Assembly: GCA_023512835.1 (NCBI GenBank)
Contig: CM042088.1
Span: 14,500,078-14,564,077 of the forward strand
Reading direction: 5' to 3'
Length of the DNA stretch: 64,000 bases
From: Taxillus chinensis
Taxonomy: Eukaryota; Streptophyta; Magnoliopsida; Santalales; Loranthaceae
The notes beneath the pieces were generated by a model. The model was not told where the DNA came from. It saw only the letters and a program-made list of their open reading frames with translations, and ran no database searches. Shown piece after piece: positions 33,136 through 45,756 of this stretch (the first letter of the stretch is position 1; the number at the start of each line of letters is the position of its first letter). Made by a program: the position numbers and the translations under genes.

Positions 33136-35080
33136 TGTAGGTCCCAAAGTGAGTCTAGAGGGGGGGGGTGAATAGACTTTCTTCGTGCACGAAAGCTAGA
33201 CTGCTTGCTGGTATGTGGTACTTTTAAGGATAACTATGTTGGAAGTATTTATGGAGAAGATTATAGTAGTAATTTGAGTGATAATGTGAGTTATGAACTA
33301 TCAAACAAATCTAAGATGTAGTAATGCTCCTTGTTCACAGATCTCAGTTGTGTAAGGAATGGTCCGTGATAGTTTTGATTTGTGGAAAACAACACTGAGG
33401 GTAGACTAGATAATCGTGTTGAATCTTAGGTGAACAAGTGTATATGATGGATCACAACGTTTGATCTTGATCTTGGTTCAACGCGGCGCACAGCACTTAG
33501 AAGTTCTTTTTCTCTCTCTAAGTCTCTCTCTCTCTAGTATTGGAACTCTTCTATGAATTCTGCAAAAGATCTATATCTTAATGTGTGTAAGAATCCTTTT
33601 TCTTGTATTCTGTATATTCCACGCTTTCAGAGAAAGAGACTAACTCCACTTTTTGTCGTTAAGTGTGAGAGATATATATTTTAAGTTTAGATTGTTGTGC
33701 GCCTAGTTGTCCATCCGACAGACTGACTTCCCGCCACTGGATAAGCGGGATGTCAGGGGATGGGTAGATCTGCTCTGATTTGTAGATCTGTTGCCCATGC
33801 TGCGCAGTTGCATGCCCACACTTGCGCAGTCAATCTTGACCATTTATCCGTGGAAAGTGGTTGATTGCACTTAATGCAGCATTAACTGCACTCCAGCTGC
33901 TCGAGACGGCGCAGGCTTACTGTACAAACCCTAGCTGAAGATATCCCTAAGTGAATATGCTTAGGGTTTAAGTATGCCTTGAAGGTGGGTGCCTCGTAGG
34001 TTTGATGACTCGAAGGTTTCAATTAGAGCCTGTTGAGGTTATGGAAGTTTACTTCAGGCTTTACAGTGTCGATATCTATGAGTCTATGACTCACATATCT
34101 TTGAGTCTCTGAGGCTAGAGTTCGAGTTAGATTAAGTCTATTGTGTCACTTTATTAACTCTAAGTCTGCGACTCTATGAGTCTACGACTCTACTAGTCTG
34201 TGACTATCCTAATGGCTCTTAGAGTGACTTCTTCGAAGTGCGCCTAATCTACCCGTTGTTGTAGTTGCGAATCTATGACCCTCGGGTATCTCAGCTTATT
34301 TTACTTGACTAAGAGGCTCTTCGACTCTGTGAGTCTTCGACCTTGAATACCTTCGACTCTACGAGTCTTAAACTTTACATTTCTTCCTTGGCCTTTCGCA
34401 TTTGCTCATGTACTGAGTTTCCGTATTCTACGAGTCTTCGACTCTACGGCTACGACCCTTCAGCTATTACTTTTTGCCTTCATGATCTTCGAGTCCGTGA
34501 TGTGTCTGACAAGTTCCTTAAATTACTTGTATCCCTTGAGTCTACGACTCTACGACTCTTGCATTACAGTTTCATTTTAGTTGGTCAATCTTTTTGGCTT
34601 CGACTCTTCGATCTTCTACCTACGAGTCTGCAAGTCCTATTTTCTTAACAGTGTTCTAAGGTTCCACTCTACGACCTTGGAGTCTACGAGTCTACTTTCC
34701 GTTCTGTTAATTGACTTAGGCACTCTTAGGGACTCTACAGTTCTACGGGCTTCGAGTCTTCGAGTCATTTAAAGTTGGTTACTGTTCTTTAGAATTCTTT
34801 GACTCTTCGAGTCTCTGGATTTATTTACGCTTGCAGTACTCTCCTTTTTCGCACTTCGACTCTACGACCTTCGACCCTGGATCTACAAGTCGCAACATGT
34901 TCTATCATATTTTTACTTCGAGTCTCCAGACCCTACGAGTCTACGAGCCTCTCACCAATATGTCCTGTGACAGGTCTATTTCTACGAACGTCGACTCTTC
35001 GACCCTACGACCTTCGAATCTTCGAGTCTCTAGACTTAGACTGTATTTTGGCAACTTCATCAAATCCTATATTTCCAACA
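33136..35080 (-). repeat. Copia D 3' LTR (1945 bp)
   Basis: On the minus strand it starts TGTTGGAAATATAGG directly after the polypurine tract and ends CTCTAGACTCACTTTGGGACC TACA. The first ~490 bp (plus-strand order) match 51537-51841 and 56474-56628. It contains the repeat array described separately. Confidence 0.88.
34080..35040 (+). repeat. Degenerate GAGTCTACGACTC array in the D LTR
   Basis: Dozens of near-palindromic GAGTC-TACGA/TTCGA-CTC units are scattered over about 950 bp without a fixed period. Its TTCGA-rich right part (34980-35035) resembles the array in the Tat-1 LTR (21655-22110). Confidence 0.85.
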
Positions 35081-35316
35081 ATCTCCCCCTATTTAATGTA
35101 AGTTGACAACGGGTGAAAAACATGAAGTCTGACACTACGAGTTTGATGGGCAGTTTAAAGTTAACAGATAATCTCTTTGCATGATAAAAATTTAGGGAGA
35201 TTGAAATTAAGAAAATGCACACTCCTCTCCCCCGTAGTCATGAAGCGTCATAGCTGCCTCCCTGCGAAGATAACTCCCCCTACGACCTTGCTCCCCCTGA
35301 GACACACTCCCCCTTT
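35081..35316 (-). other. Copia D polypurine tract and three to four PPT-like copies
   Basis: On the minus strand AATAGGGGGAGAT adjoins the LTR. Further AGGGGGAG copies occur at 35274-35281, 35291-35298 and 35307-35314, with a weaker one at 35225. Clustered purine tracts upstream of the 3' LTR are known from SIRE-type copia elements. Confidence 0.75.
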
Positions 35317-35597
35317 CTGGGGTGGGGAACAAGCACCAGAACACATGGGAGCAACACAAGAAAGTAGACAACAGTAGGCAGCATAACAAAGAGATAAACA
35401 AGAAGTAACTGAGAGAAAGAAAGTACACAGAAAGAGGAAATAAGAAGAGCAGTGTACAATTAAATAGAGTACAAGACAGTTACGGTTTAAAGTCAGAATA
35501 TTTTACACTTTGCGTAAACAGAAAAATAGCTTGCTCGCGCTGGAGTTGAGCAGTAGTCAGATGTAACGAGGCAGCTCAACTGCTCACACGATCGAAT

Positions 35598-38472
35598 TCA
35601 AGCACAAGGGCAGGGAAGCCTAGTGGTGGTCAAAATACGAATATAGTGGCATACATAGAAACCACAACTATGAGCATCATCCTGAGCAGGAACGCCTTGC
35701 TTGACTCGAGTAATCTCCATCGGTTTTGACAGATGATAGCCACCACACCCATGCGAATATCCCTGCATGACACGCGTGAGGGTGCGATTGAATTCACGGA
35801 GTTGTTCCCGCCGATGGAGTAGTAGAGTAGTAGGCTTGGAGTTAAAGATGACGATCCTCTGGTTCTTGAAATCGATATTGAGAAGAAACCAGTGTGGGGA
35901 TGTTGACAAGTAGGGGATGAGCACATGGTTGACCTCATTCCATGGACGGAAGGAGTTCTCATATCTGTGACCCTGAATAAACTCGATCATTGAGGCATCA
36001 TCAATGAGCTGAGCCTGCATAATAGGCAAACAGAGCTCCACACGGGTATCTCGGCGGATATGGAGAGGAAGCTTCTCCAGATAGGACTTTTGGGCAAAGA
36101 TGAACTGTGTCATCTCAATATTATCCATTTCATCACCGTTGTGTAGTAAACAACATAGGTTAGGTCCAGTGAAGAATGCCTCGTAGCCACATGTCCACGC
36201 AGTGGTGTCCCCAGCAACATAGCGATTGAAAGCGGCAAATTCGGCTGGGCTGGCTCCTAAAGTGACAGTGCGTGGTGGTACCATCATTGTAGTGGTGGAG
36301 GTAGCAGCTGGTTTAGTGGGTGAAGCTGGCATGGAGTACTCATCCGGACTTGGATGGGTCGTGGAGGGACCAGGCTGAGTGGAGGATGAGGTTTGGCCTG
36401 GAGCAGTAGAATGCTTCTTCATGCGTGTCCCAATGGGCACATCATCACCATCATCAGAGTCTGTCAGTACAGTGGTTTTGTGCACACGCTTTCGCCCACG
36501 GGAGTAAATGGCTGTTGGTGGAGGTGGTGAATAACTTGGAGTAGGCTCTGCTGATTGTGTAGGATCTTCAACTGGTTCAGGTGCAGGCCTGTCTGTTGGC
36601 AGCTTGTGTGGGTCGTTGACAGTTAGAGCTATCTCCCCACTGGCAAGGCGATGACATTCGAAAAGGATGGCCCCCAAGATTGTACTGAGACCTTGGTATT
36701 GCCTCTAGTAAGCACCTTTTATGTCTTCACAGTGATCCTCCAGATGTCTGAACCCATCGGAGTTTACACGCGTGAGAGACATCATCTCTTGTTGCACCTT
36801 CTCTAGGGTACGGTCAGATAATTCTACTTGAGTTTGTACCTCTTCCATGCCTGATTCTACCGCAGCAAGTCATTCCTCAAAAACTTGAGATACTGATGCT
36901 TTAAGGATACCTGAGGAAATCAATTTCTCAAGGACTTTGGTTGCAAGAAGATCTACCTCTTCAGCCGTCAGGGAACGGGAGTGAGATGCAGCCGTCAATG
37001 GAATAGCCATTGGGATATGGGCTGTTGAATCCTCACTCACCTAAGTGGCCACTTGATGAGTTAGCGGTGCAGGTGGTGTGGCCATCTCAGAGCCATCCAC
37101 AGGTATAAAACCCTGTGGTGCTGCTTCAGCCTCAGAGCTACTTGCCTCAGCTGCAAGTGCTTCTCGTGCTTCTTCCGCTTCCTCCGCCTCAGCTGCTGAA
37201 TCTATTGTCACATCATGGGGAGCTGATGGGATAGGTGTGTCCACCATGATGGGAGATGGGGCAACCATTGAAACAGCTTCCGCTGGGTCTCTCCTCACAA
37301 AACCCTGCTCTACCAACCAACTCATCAGATGGTCTCTATCTACCATCTACTTGCCAAAGGCAATCCATGCCTTCCTCAAATCAGCGGGGGTCATATGAGC
37401 CTTGGCATACTCAACATAAAAGTCTTCTAGCTCAGACTCCCCAAGAGAACTTAACAGAACAGGTGTTGTACCCCTAACCTCTGGGGTTTCCTGTATCGGT
37501 GACTGCCCTCTAGCTGCAGGCTCTCTTACCTCTGCAGTATCACTGGGCCTATCAACAGGTTGAGCTTCCTCTGGTGTAGGGTCAGTGGGGAGACAGGTTC
37601 TAACAATATTCTCCACCACTTCAGCTATATGGACCGTTGCCGCAGACACAGAGGATGCTCGAGAAGTCTAAGGAACAGGTGCTTCTTGACGTGGTCTAGG
37701 AGCTGGGGCTCAAATAGAACTTGCAGTGTCCTCAGTGAGACTTCTCACACTCGACCCGGGCCTTTTCATAGGCTTGATTTCTGGACGGCCATCCTCGTAT
37801 ATGCTCTTGAAGATAAACTTGGCTGGTAGTGGCACTATGGGTCGATGATTGAATACGTCAGGGTGAAGGAACCTTAGGATTTTAGTAAGAACCAGTCCAA
37901 AGTGCCCCTTCTTGCTCTTGATCATGTTGTGTAGTTGAGCTCCCCATTCTATTATTTTTCCTTGAAGTACACTACACATGATCTTCATCTGCTCATGGCT
38001 TGCAGAATCATGAGCAGTCTTCTTGCACATTAGGCACTATCCGGTGACTATGAGAGTCGTCAGTGCCTGACCGGAGAACCCAATCTTCAGGGCTCCCCGA
38101 CCTTGCTTTCCAGGGTTCGAATACCCCAGAAAAGACTTACACTCTTCTCTGGAGAGACTGGGTAGAGGTTCAAAGTTACCTTTAGGGAGTGGAAGTGCAT
38201 TTCGAAACGTTTCGGCAGAGACTCGAATTTCCATGTACTGTTCCCACCAGGTCGTCTTCAAAGATCGCCGAAGTTTCGTGAAACTCCAAGCCGTCTTCCA
38301 CCAATATATCATGCATCCTTGAGCATACAGATGCAATCCAAGATTCATCGAGGCAATTTCTGAACTCGCCCAGCCAGCTAACCTTCGCGTCACCTATGGC
38401 TTCCCAGTCGACAATGAAACCCAGGATGATTTTGCCTAGACCTTCTGCCATCGATGAGCTGAGGCCTGCCAT
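35598..38472 (-). pseudogene. Extra ORF of copia D with C-terminal Ulp1/C48-like protease domain
   Basis: ATG at 38472 opens a ~957-codon frame. One shift occurs near 38200-38290, and below that 38393 to 35598 is a single phase with about six stops. The last 359 codons (36677-35598) are open. There, residues HWFLLNIDF (His262), IFNSKP (Asn279 where Asp is usual), Gln332 and SCGFYVC (Cys338) match the His-Asp-Gln-Cys layout of Ulp1-family cysteine proteases, with the typical six-residue Gln-Cys spacing. An acidic Ala/Glu-rich stretch lies at 37100-37240 and a Pro/Ser/Thr-rich linker at 36300-36600. The segment near 37800-38000 vaguely resembles 'putative plant transposon protein' domains. It occupies the env-like position of SIRE elements. 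It could be a captured host or DNA-transposon gene. Domain call fair, function unknown. Confidence 0.7.
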
Positions 38473-38515
38473 AGAGGTTATAGAGAGAGATTGTAAGGTT
38501 TGAAGGTGGTCAGAG

Positions 38516-38632
38516 GAGAGAGAGAGAGAGAGAGAACAAGGATCGAAGAGAGAGAGAGCTCTTAGGGTTAGGGTTCAAGTGTGAAAATGAAGAATGTACC
38601 TCTGGGCTCCGTCTCTATCAGTGACTTATATA
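38516..38632 (-). promoter_or_regulatory. Core promoter and pyrimidine-rich leader of the extra ORF
   Basis: On the minus strand TATATAAG (38632-38625) lies about 155 bp before the ATG at 38472. Between them are an ACCCTAACCCTAAG telo-box-like motif (about 38573-38560) and (CT)n tracts (38555-38516), a layout common in plant gene leaders. Function is inferred. Confidence 0.55.
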
Positions 38633-40289
38633 TGAGGTGAGAAGTGTACCATAGAAGTCACACACTCTGTCGGTTCATCTTCAGGGTCCGTGTCCTTTTC
38701 TCTAACCCTTCTCTTTATCTTTCGAATCCACCTGTTGGTGTACTCAAGCAATGAGTGCACGTCACCTCTTGTGTCGGTGTATTTTGAATTTTAAGTGCAC
38801 AGTAGCATGCTTACATGTCTTCAACGCTTGAGCAATAAGGGAGCCAAATCCGTTAAGCTTCAACCCTCAGGACTGTGACCCTATGAGGCTGTGTAGAAAG
38901 TCTCCGAGCTTCGAGGCTACGAAAAAGCAGTCTTCGAGGCAGCAGTTGTTCAATGCTTTGTGTTTCATGATCGACTATGGATTCAGCGACAGTGGCGGAT
39001 TCCATTGGACCTTTTTCAACACTTATCAACACGAATGTGACTCATATGATATCTCCTAAAAACATGCATGATGAACAGTGCTATAAATGGAATTATGAGT
39101 ACATGTTCCGAGCTTAACTTCTCATAACCAAAATACCTGTTTTACATGTATGACTACTGTTTGACGACCATTTACCTTTCCATTAACCTTAGAAATGACT
39201 AAGTGCTTCGTCATTCAATTCTTTATGCAGAAAATTGATCCCAATGTTAACATAGCATCCAGTAAACCATAGTCAGTTCATTTTACCAACCCAGTCATGA
39301 ATTCGACAATCAGCTCACATATTAGCAAAACTCACTCAGTGAAGGCCTCACCCTCTCACTCTCGAATCAGCATGTGAGTATGATTCAGGAACTAGGATTA
39401 CACTGTTTGGTATACTCATGGTCAACCGAATCTTACCACAAACCCTGATCCAACAATGATTTTCAGTTCAGCATAAATGATGAGAGACAGGATTGTCCTA
39501 TTGAGAATCAAAACACACACTCTATCAATGTCTAACTTACAACATAATACATGTATAGAGTTTGGAGGTTGATCATTCATATTGTTTGTGTCAGCTGCCC
39601 CTTTTTCTTTGTAGAGCACGCATTTTCAGTGCTAATTCATTAACCTTTTCATTGTGACAGAGCTCAACACAGTTTCTTTTGGATATCAGATGATCATACA
39701 GTTTGAACTCCAATTATTACTCTGAAGGAGACACATTTGAGGGTAGAAGTGAGGACTCCCCCTAAGATAGGCAATCTATTTTATAGTCTCTTTTTGCCTT
39801 TTTCACCTTGCCTTTTCCATTGAAAGGTATCAGCTCTTTTTGAGTAATAGGCTTCTTATGATTCTCAAGTACTATAGTCTCAATCATCCTTAGAGCATTA
39901 AATCATTGAGGATCCTTTCTGTGCAAGCCAACAGTACCATGAGATACTACAGTTCCTGCTAGTTAATGAATGCAATGCCACACAGGTGATATTCACTCAA
40001 AAGAAGAACAACAAATAATGGGAATATCAATTGATGGTTATGAAGGGAAATGCATTCATTACACTCACGACTTGTAGAATCATGACAGGTTGCATAAAAG
40101 ACTTGTACCAGGTTCAGAGGTAGCAAGTTTCAACCATGTGATTTCTCAATTACTCGTAGTAGAAATGTATGAATTACACTTAGACACTACTAATTTTCAT
40201 GGAGAGATAACCAGTCATTAACAGTGTCATCCTTATGTTTGTGCACAGGTATTTAGTTTGAAATGAAACACAGGACATGCAATTAAGAA
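38633..40289 (-). other. Copia D spacer between pol and the extra ORF
   Basis: About 1.65 kb of AT-rich DNA without a credible gene. It lies downstream of RNase H and upstream of the extra ORF promoter on the same strand. Confidence 0.5.
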
Positions 40290-42113
40290 TTATGGAGTTA
40301 AATCTAGCATGCTGAGTTTCGTCAGAAGTTCATTGAACCTGGCTTCGTGCAGTGGTTTGGTGAATATATCAGCAAGCTGGTCATCAGTGGATATATACTC
40401 AAGGGAAATGTTATTCTTCAGCACATGATCACGTATGAAGTAATGTTTGACCTCAATGTGCTTGGTTTCTGGATGCATGACTGGATTGTTGGAAATTGCA
40501 ATGGCGCTTGTATTGTCACAATATAGTGGCATAGGCTTCAGGTTAAATCCATAGTCTGAAAGTTGACTGGTCATCCAAAGCAACTGAGTACAGCAACTTC
40601 CTGCAGCAATATATTCAGCTTCAGCTGTTGAAGTTGAAACTGAATTCTGTTTCTTGCTGAACCAGGATACAAGTCTGTTGCCAAGCAGTTGGCATGTTCC
40701 ACTTGTGCTCTTCCTATCAATCCTGCAGCCAGCAAAATCTCCATCTGAAAAGCCTCTCAGTTTAAATTCAGACTCCTTTGGGTACCAAAGTCCCAAATTT
40801 TCAGTTACCTTGAGATACCGCATAATCCTTTTGACATGAGACATATGCGACTCCTTGGGATTTGCTTGGTTGGTATCTTGCACAGATGCATGTTATAAAC
40901 ATTATATCAGGTCTGCTTGCTATGAGATACAGCAAAGATCCAATCATGCTTCTGTATTCTGTGATATCCACTTCTTTTCCTGCTTCATCCATATCCAATT
41001 TGGCATTTGTAGGAATGGGCGTTTTCATGTGAATCACATCAGTTATCTTGAATCTGTTCAGAATCTCCTTAGTGTATTTGGTTTGACTGATAAAGATCCC
41101 ATCCTTCAACTGCTTGACCTCCAACCCAAGAAAGAATGAAAGTTCTCCCATCATACTCATTTCATACTCACTTTTCATCAGATGGGAGAATTCTTCACAC
41201 TGCTTTTTGTCCCTTGATCTGAAGATGATGTCATCAACATAAATCTGAACAATCAAGGGTGATCCTTTTCCTTCTTTGAGAAATAGGGTAGGGTCAATCT
41301 TGCCTTTTCTGAACTTGTTCTTGTTCTTTTTCTGCTCAGCTGCCTCCTTTTTCTCCCTCTTTAGCTTGTAACAGTTGGCAGCGAAGTGACCGGGCCTGTT
41401 ACAGTGGTAACACTGCAACTTCTCCTTATCTTTTCCCTTAGAGAAAGATGAGGATGACTGCCTTGCTTTCCTCCTGTAGTTCCCCCTTCTCTTCAGTAGT
41501 TTCTTGATTAGAAACGCCACCTCTTTAGCTGAGGCGCTATCTGAAACAAGTTCTTCAGCATCATCTTCTTCTTCTGAAGATGGTTCCCTTGGTTCAGTAG
41601 CCGCCTCAAAGGCAACCGATTTCTCCTTTTTCTTGGAAGGGTTCTGAAATGCCTCAAGTTCTTCTTTTTACATTTTGAATGTCTTGAGGTCCCCATATAG
41701 TGCTTCCAAGGCACTAGTTTTCCACTCCTTCAGCTGACGGATGGCTGATGTCTTTATTAGCAGTCTCAAGGGTAGAGGTCTCAGAAACTTGTCATTCTTG
41801 TCCTTCTAAGAGATCTCAACATTGTAAGTCATCATTCGTTGAATTAGACCTGTGAACCGTTTGTATATGCTGTCCAGTGATTCCTTCAGTTCACATTTGA
41901 AGGCTTCATACTCCTGCTTGAGCATGGAAATCTTGTTGTCCTGTATCTGTGCATCTCCTTCATAGATGAGACATAGCTTGTCCCATACCTCCTTCGCTAT
42001 CTCTAAGTCTTACACATCCGTGAACATATCATCGTCGAGCGCAGAGAAAAGTATGGCTTTTTCCTTGAAGCCAAGCTTTACTTTCCTCTGCTCCACCTTA
42101 GACCAGCTGTCTA
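40290..42113 (-). pseudogene. Copia D gag C-terminal part fused to RT C-terminus and RNase H
   Basis: From 42113 leftward the frame encodes a copia Gag capsid-like region (DSWSKVEQRKVKLGFKEKAI, EVWDKLCLIYEG, later KEEVAFLIKKLLKRRGNYRR) and a CCHC knuckle CYHCNRPGHFAANC (41370-41411). After about 41300 it runs without a break into KIDPTLFLKEGKG and the RT catalytic YVDD (41230-41241). Protease, integrase and most of RT are therefore missing. RNase H (40883-40290) follows after a frameshift near 40880. Its D (GFSDGDFAG), E (TSTAEAEYIAA) and D (YCDNTSAI) are kept, ending DQLADIFTKPL. Stops lie in the gag part near 42006, 41809 and 41670. E is inserted upstream at 42114. Confidence 0.85.
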
Positions 42114-43261
42114 TGTCACGCCCCGGATTTCCAACCCGAGGAAACCGGTACGTGACTCCCCTTGTACCCACACGGAGGGCAAAGGGGTTAGGGTGCAAAC
42201 CCTGAACATAACATTTTAAACATCCACAACACATTCAAGACAGTAAAGTTCAATAAAGCAATCCACAATCCAAAACAGTCTTTATTACAATAATCCTCTT
42301 TTCAATCCATCCCCACCGGGGTTACATCAAATCTCATAAAAACAACATAAATGGTAAACAGTAAAGTAAATAAGGTCTTCCACCTTGGGGTCCCTCCTAA
42401 CGCCTGTATGTTCCTGAAAGAAAACACAAAATAGAGGGAGGGGTGAGCAACCACAGCTCAGTAGGGATCATGTCTCCCCAACCCATCCCATGCTCCTAGC
42501 GTCTACATGAGAGTGTACAGGTGCAGTGTAGTGACAATAAAATGTAAACAAGTATTCCACATTCAAATGGCACCAACCTATCCACAGCCATACAGGCTTA
42601 GCCATATAGGCTAACATATCCACAGCCACTTAGGCTTAGCCACACGGGCTAACATATCCACAGCCTCTCAGGCTTAGCCACACGGGCTAACATATCCATG
42701 GCCATTTAGGCTTAGCCACACGGACTAACATATCCACAGCCATGTAGGCTTAGCCATACAGGCTAACAGTTCCAGTCCCGGGCTTCCACAGCCACCGGGT
42801 TCCACAAGCACAACATACAAGGTCACACAAGCATTAAACCAAACACGTAGCATACACACTTTCACAGGCATAATACCAAACACTTGGTTCGCACAGCCCA
42901 TCAGGCATAAAATCAAACACATACTGGGCATATACACACAGACATATCCACACAGGCATTTTATCAAACACTTAATATGCACACCATCCAACACCAGAAT
43001 ACATCAAAATTGCCATTGAAGGCCAACATCCATATAGGAGATCACACCTATATGGATTACATATATATATATATATAAACAGGCATAATTCATAATCTGC
43101 CCTAGAACCCTAGGACAGAGGAGAATTTAGGAAGAACAGAACCCCTACCTCAAGTAAGACGCAACAACACAGCAATAGTCTGATCCCACGCCGAACGTCG
43201 TCCACCCACGAGACTCTGACCACCCACGCAAGACGCCCGGCAGCAACCAGGAGCTCTCCTT

Positions 43262-43312
<51 letters not shown>

Positions 43313-43875
43313 GACGGCTGGTGGAGCAACAAACCCTAAACCTAAAACAGAGGGGCTTCTCCTCCTTATATAGACAACACAACATCAAAACGACGTAGTT
43401 TTAGTTAAGTGAATCCCAGCATCAAAACGACGTAGTTTTGATCACACAAGTTAGCACCCTTCCGCACCCATATAGGCCAAAATACTCAGAATTTCAACAT
43501 GGTCCTTTGGAGAAAGTTCATTAGAATGTCAAAACCAAGGGAACCATGCAAAAATATGGCTGCACGCCAATTTGAACGTGAATTCCCCAATTCACGTGCA
43601 CCTCCAAATGCACTCCAAATGCGCTCTAACTTCACCCCTAGCCTCCTTGCATTATGTAGAAGACAACCACACTTGCACGTGAAATGGACCCATTTCACGT
43701 GCACCTCACATACACGTCCATTTGGCCTGAAACTTCTGTGGTAGATAGAGGACATCATTCTAAGCATCTTTCCTTTTGCACGTGAATTCATTGGAGTCCA
43801 TTCACTAGGTCAAAATCTAGAAAAACTCTACTCAGAAGGCAAAACTGTGACTAACTCAAGGTACGGGTCCTTACA
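42114..43875 (-). repeat. Chromovirus E 3' LTR (1762 bp)
   Basis: It carries a 38-40 bp GGCTTAGCCACACGGGCTAA array (42575-42775), an (AT)n run (43060-43076), and (CT)n at 43265-43311. On the minus strand it has a TATATAAG box (about 43365-43372), ACGT palindromes (43384 and 43421-43442) and G-box pairs (43571-43600, 43674-43703). Confidence 0.92.
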
Positions 43876-43888
43876 TCCTCTCCCCCTT
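43876..43888 (-). other. Chromovirus E polypurine tract
   Basis: AAGGGGGAGAGGA on the minus strand directly precedes the 3' LTR start TGTAAGGACCC. Confidence 0.85.
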
Positions 43889-44192
43889 AAGACTTTTCGT
43901 CCTCGAAAAGAAATGACATACGAGGAAAATAAACACAAGCTACCCATTTGCCACAACACCCAAATGGGTCATACACTGCGCACAACACATAACAGCACAT
44001 AACAAGGTACCACCATAATCCATAACCACAATAATGCATATAACACATGTTCGCATGTCACGAATACACATCTCAAAACACATCACAAATTAGAACACAT
44101 GTCTTTAAAAGACAATACAAATACACCAAATCGTACACAACTAATACAAGAAAACACATCACTATCCCTTGGCCAACAGCCACCTCCCACGC
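43889..44192 (-). other. Chromovirus E 3' untranslated stretch
   Basis: About 300 bp of A/C-rich (plus strand) non-coding DNA between the chromodomain stop and the polypurine tract. The counterpart in B is 28006-28231. Confidence 0.6.
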
Positions 44193-44636
44193 TTAAGATT
44201 GTTCGTCCTCGAACAAGTCTGGGTGCTGCTCACGCATCACGGACTCACGTTCCCACGTCTCTTCCTCAATGCCACGGTGCTGCCACAGCACGCGAACCAA
44301 AGGAATAGCACGACCACGCAAAAGCTTCTCTCGCCGATCTAGGATACGGATAGGGGCCTCAACAACGGACATGTCATCCTCAATGTCTAATGTCCCCCAA
44401 TCGATCACATGAGTGGCGTCAGGGTGATACTTCCGCAACTGGGACACGTGAAACACGTTGTGCACTCGACTCAACCGCGACGGTAATGCTAACCGGTAGG
44501 CTACAGGTCCCACACGATCCAGAATCTCAAAAGGACCAATAAACCGCGGAGATAGCTTGGAACCTCGCCCAAACCGTCGATGTCCACGACGTGGAGAAAC
44601 ACGAAGAAACACATGATCACCAACAGAAAACTCCAA
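44193..44636 (-). CDS. Chromovirus E integrase C-terminus with chromodomain-like tail
   Basis: An open frame of 147 codons in the same phase as the integrase frame 45689-44775, separated from it by TAG (44772-44774) and TAA (44658-44660). [13 protein letters not shown] and [19 protein letters not shown] form the GPY/F module. [13 protein letters not shown] and [12 protein letters not shown]...[14 protein letters not shown] form the tail that aligns with chromodomains of chromoviruses, thought to steer integration to heterochromatin marks. Confidence 0.88.
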   Translation of the reverse strand: MEFSVGDHVFLRVSPRRGHRRFGRGSKLSPRFIGPFEILDRVGPVAYRLALPSRLSRVHNVFHVSQLRKYHPDATHVIDWGTLDIEDDMSVVEAPIRILDRREKLLRGRAIPLVRVLWQHRGIEEETWERESVMREQHPDLFEDEQS

Positions 44637-44774
44637 AGGTCGTCGCCGCTGATCCGCTTAAGATTTCTGCCGGCTCTGAGCTGATAACAAACGCTGACGA
44701 ATCAACTTAACCTTCTCGGTAGCCTCTTGAACCAACTGCGGTCCCAAGAGAGCTGTCTCCCCCACCTCGGTCTA

Positions 44775-45689
44775 ACACAAAGGTGACCGACACGGCCGCC
44801 CATACAACGCCTCAAAAGGAGTCATCCCAATGGATGCCTGATAACTGTTATTGTAGGCAAACTCCACCAAAGCAAGGTGAGTTGCCCACGAACCCCCAAA
44901 GTCTAACACACAGGCCCGTAACATGTCCTCCAAAGTCTGATTCGTCCTCTCTGTCTGGCCGTCAGTCTCAGGGTGAAAGGCTGTACTCAAGTGAAGCTTG
45001 GTCCCCATAGCCTCCTGCAAACCTGCCCAAAAACGGGAAGTGAACCTCGAATCCCGGTCAGAGACAACCGATGATGGTACTCCATGCAGTCTCACAATCT
45101 CGTTCATGTACAGCTGACTCAAGGTCCCAATAGAGTCCCGCTCGCGAACAGCCAGGAAATGGGCCAACTTTGTGAGTCGATCCACAATCACCCAAATCAT
45201 ATCTTTCCTCCCTGTGGTGGGTGGAAGACCAGTCACAAAATCCATCGCTATGTGGTCCCACTTCCACTCCGCTATGGGCAATGGCTGTAACATGCCCGCC
45301 GGCCGCTGATGCTCAGCCTTCACCTGCTGACAGGTGAGGCACCGCGAAACAAAGGCAGCCACATCGCGTTTTATCCCAGGCCACCAAAAATGTCCCCGAA
45401 GCGCATGGTACATCTTCGTACCCCCTGGATGCACAGCAACTCTAGACTGGTGAAACTCCCTCATCACCTCATCCCTAAGGGAAGAAGCCACTACCAACCG
45501 CCCCTGAAATGACAACTCATGCTCAGGACCCTCTGTCCAGTCCTCAGATAGCTCACCAGCCTCAATACGGGCACGGAGAACCTCACACTCAATGTCACCC
45601 AGCTGTTCCTCCCGGACGCGCTGGTACAACTCAGGCACAACCACCAAAGGACTCAGGACTGTCCCACCATCACGAACAACAGGCTGCAC
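44775..45689 (-). CDS. Chromovirus E integrase, zinc-binding and catalytic core
   Basis: 305 codons open. The HHCC zinc motif is HPGGTKMYH...CLTCQQVK. Core residues are Asp in [11 protein letters not shown], Asp in VVSDRDSRF and Glu in [10 protein letters not shown], so the DDE triad is intact. Conserved [30 protein letters not shown] follow. It ends at an in-frame TAG (44772-44774), where LCW is expected. Its upstream linker connects to RNase H through frame breaks at 45690-45890. Confidence 0.92.
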
Positions 45690-45756
45690 CGCAACATCGC
45701 CAACCGCTCCATCGCTTCCACTCTCTCACGGCCACCTCGGCTTTCCCTTTTCTCGC

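Noticed and set aside
35207..35428. Small frame next to the D polypurine tract
   Set aside because: It arises from the repeated purine tracts and has no homologue that I can recognise.
39422..39619. 65-codon frame in the D spacer
   Set aside because: Short, AT-rich and isolated, with no motif.
43110..43388. Frame with Arg-Glu repeats (also 50415-50659)
   Set aside because: It is the (GA)n microsatellite in the chromovirus E LTR leader.
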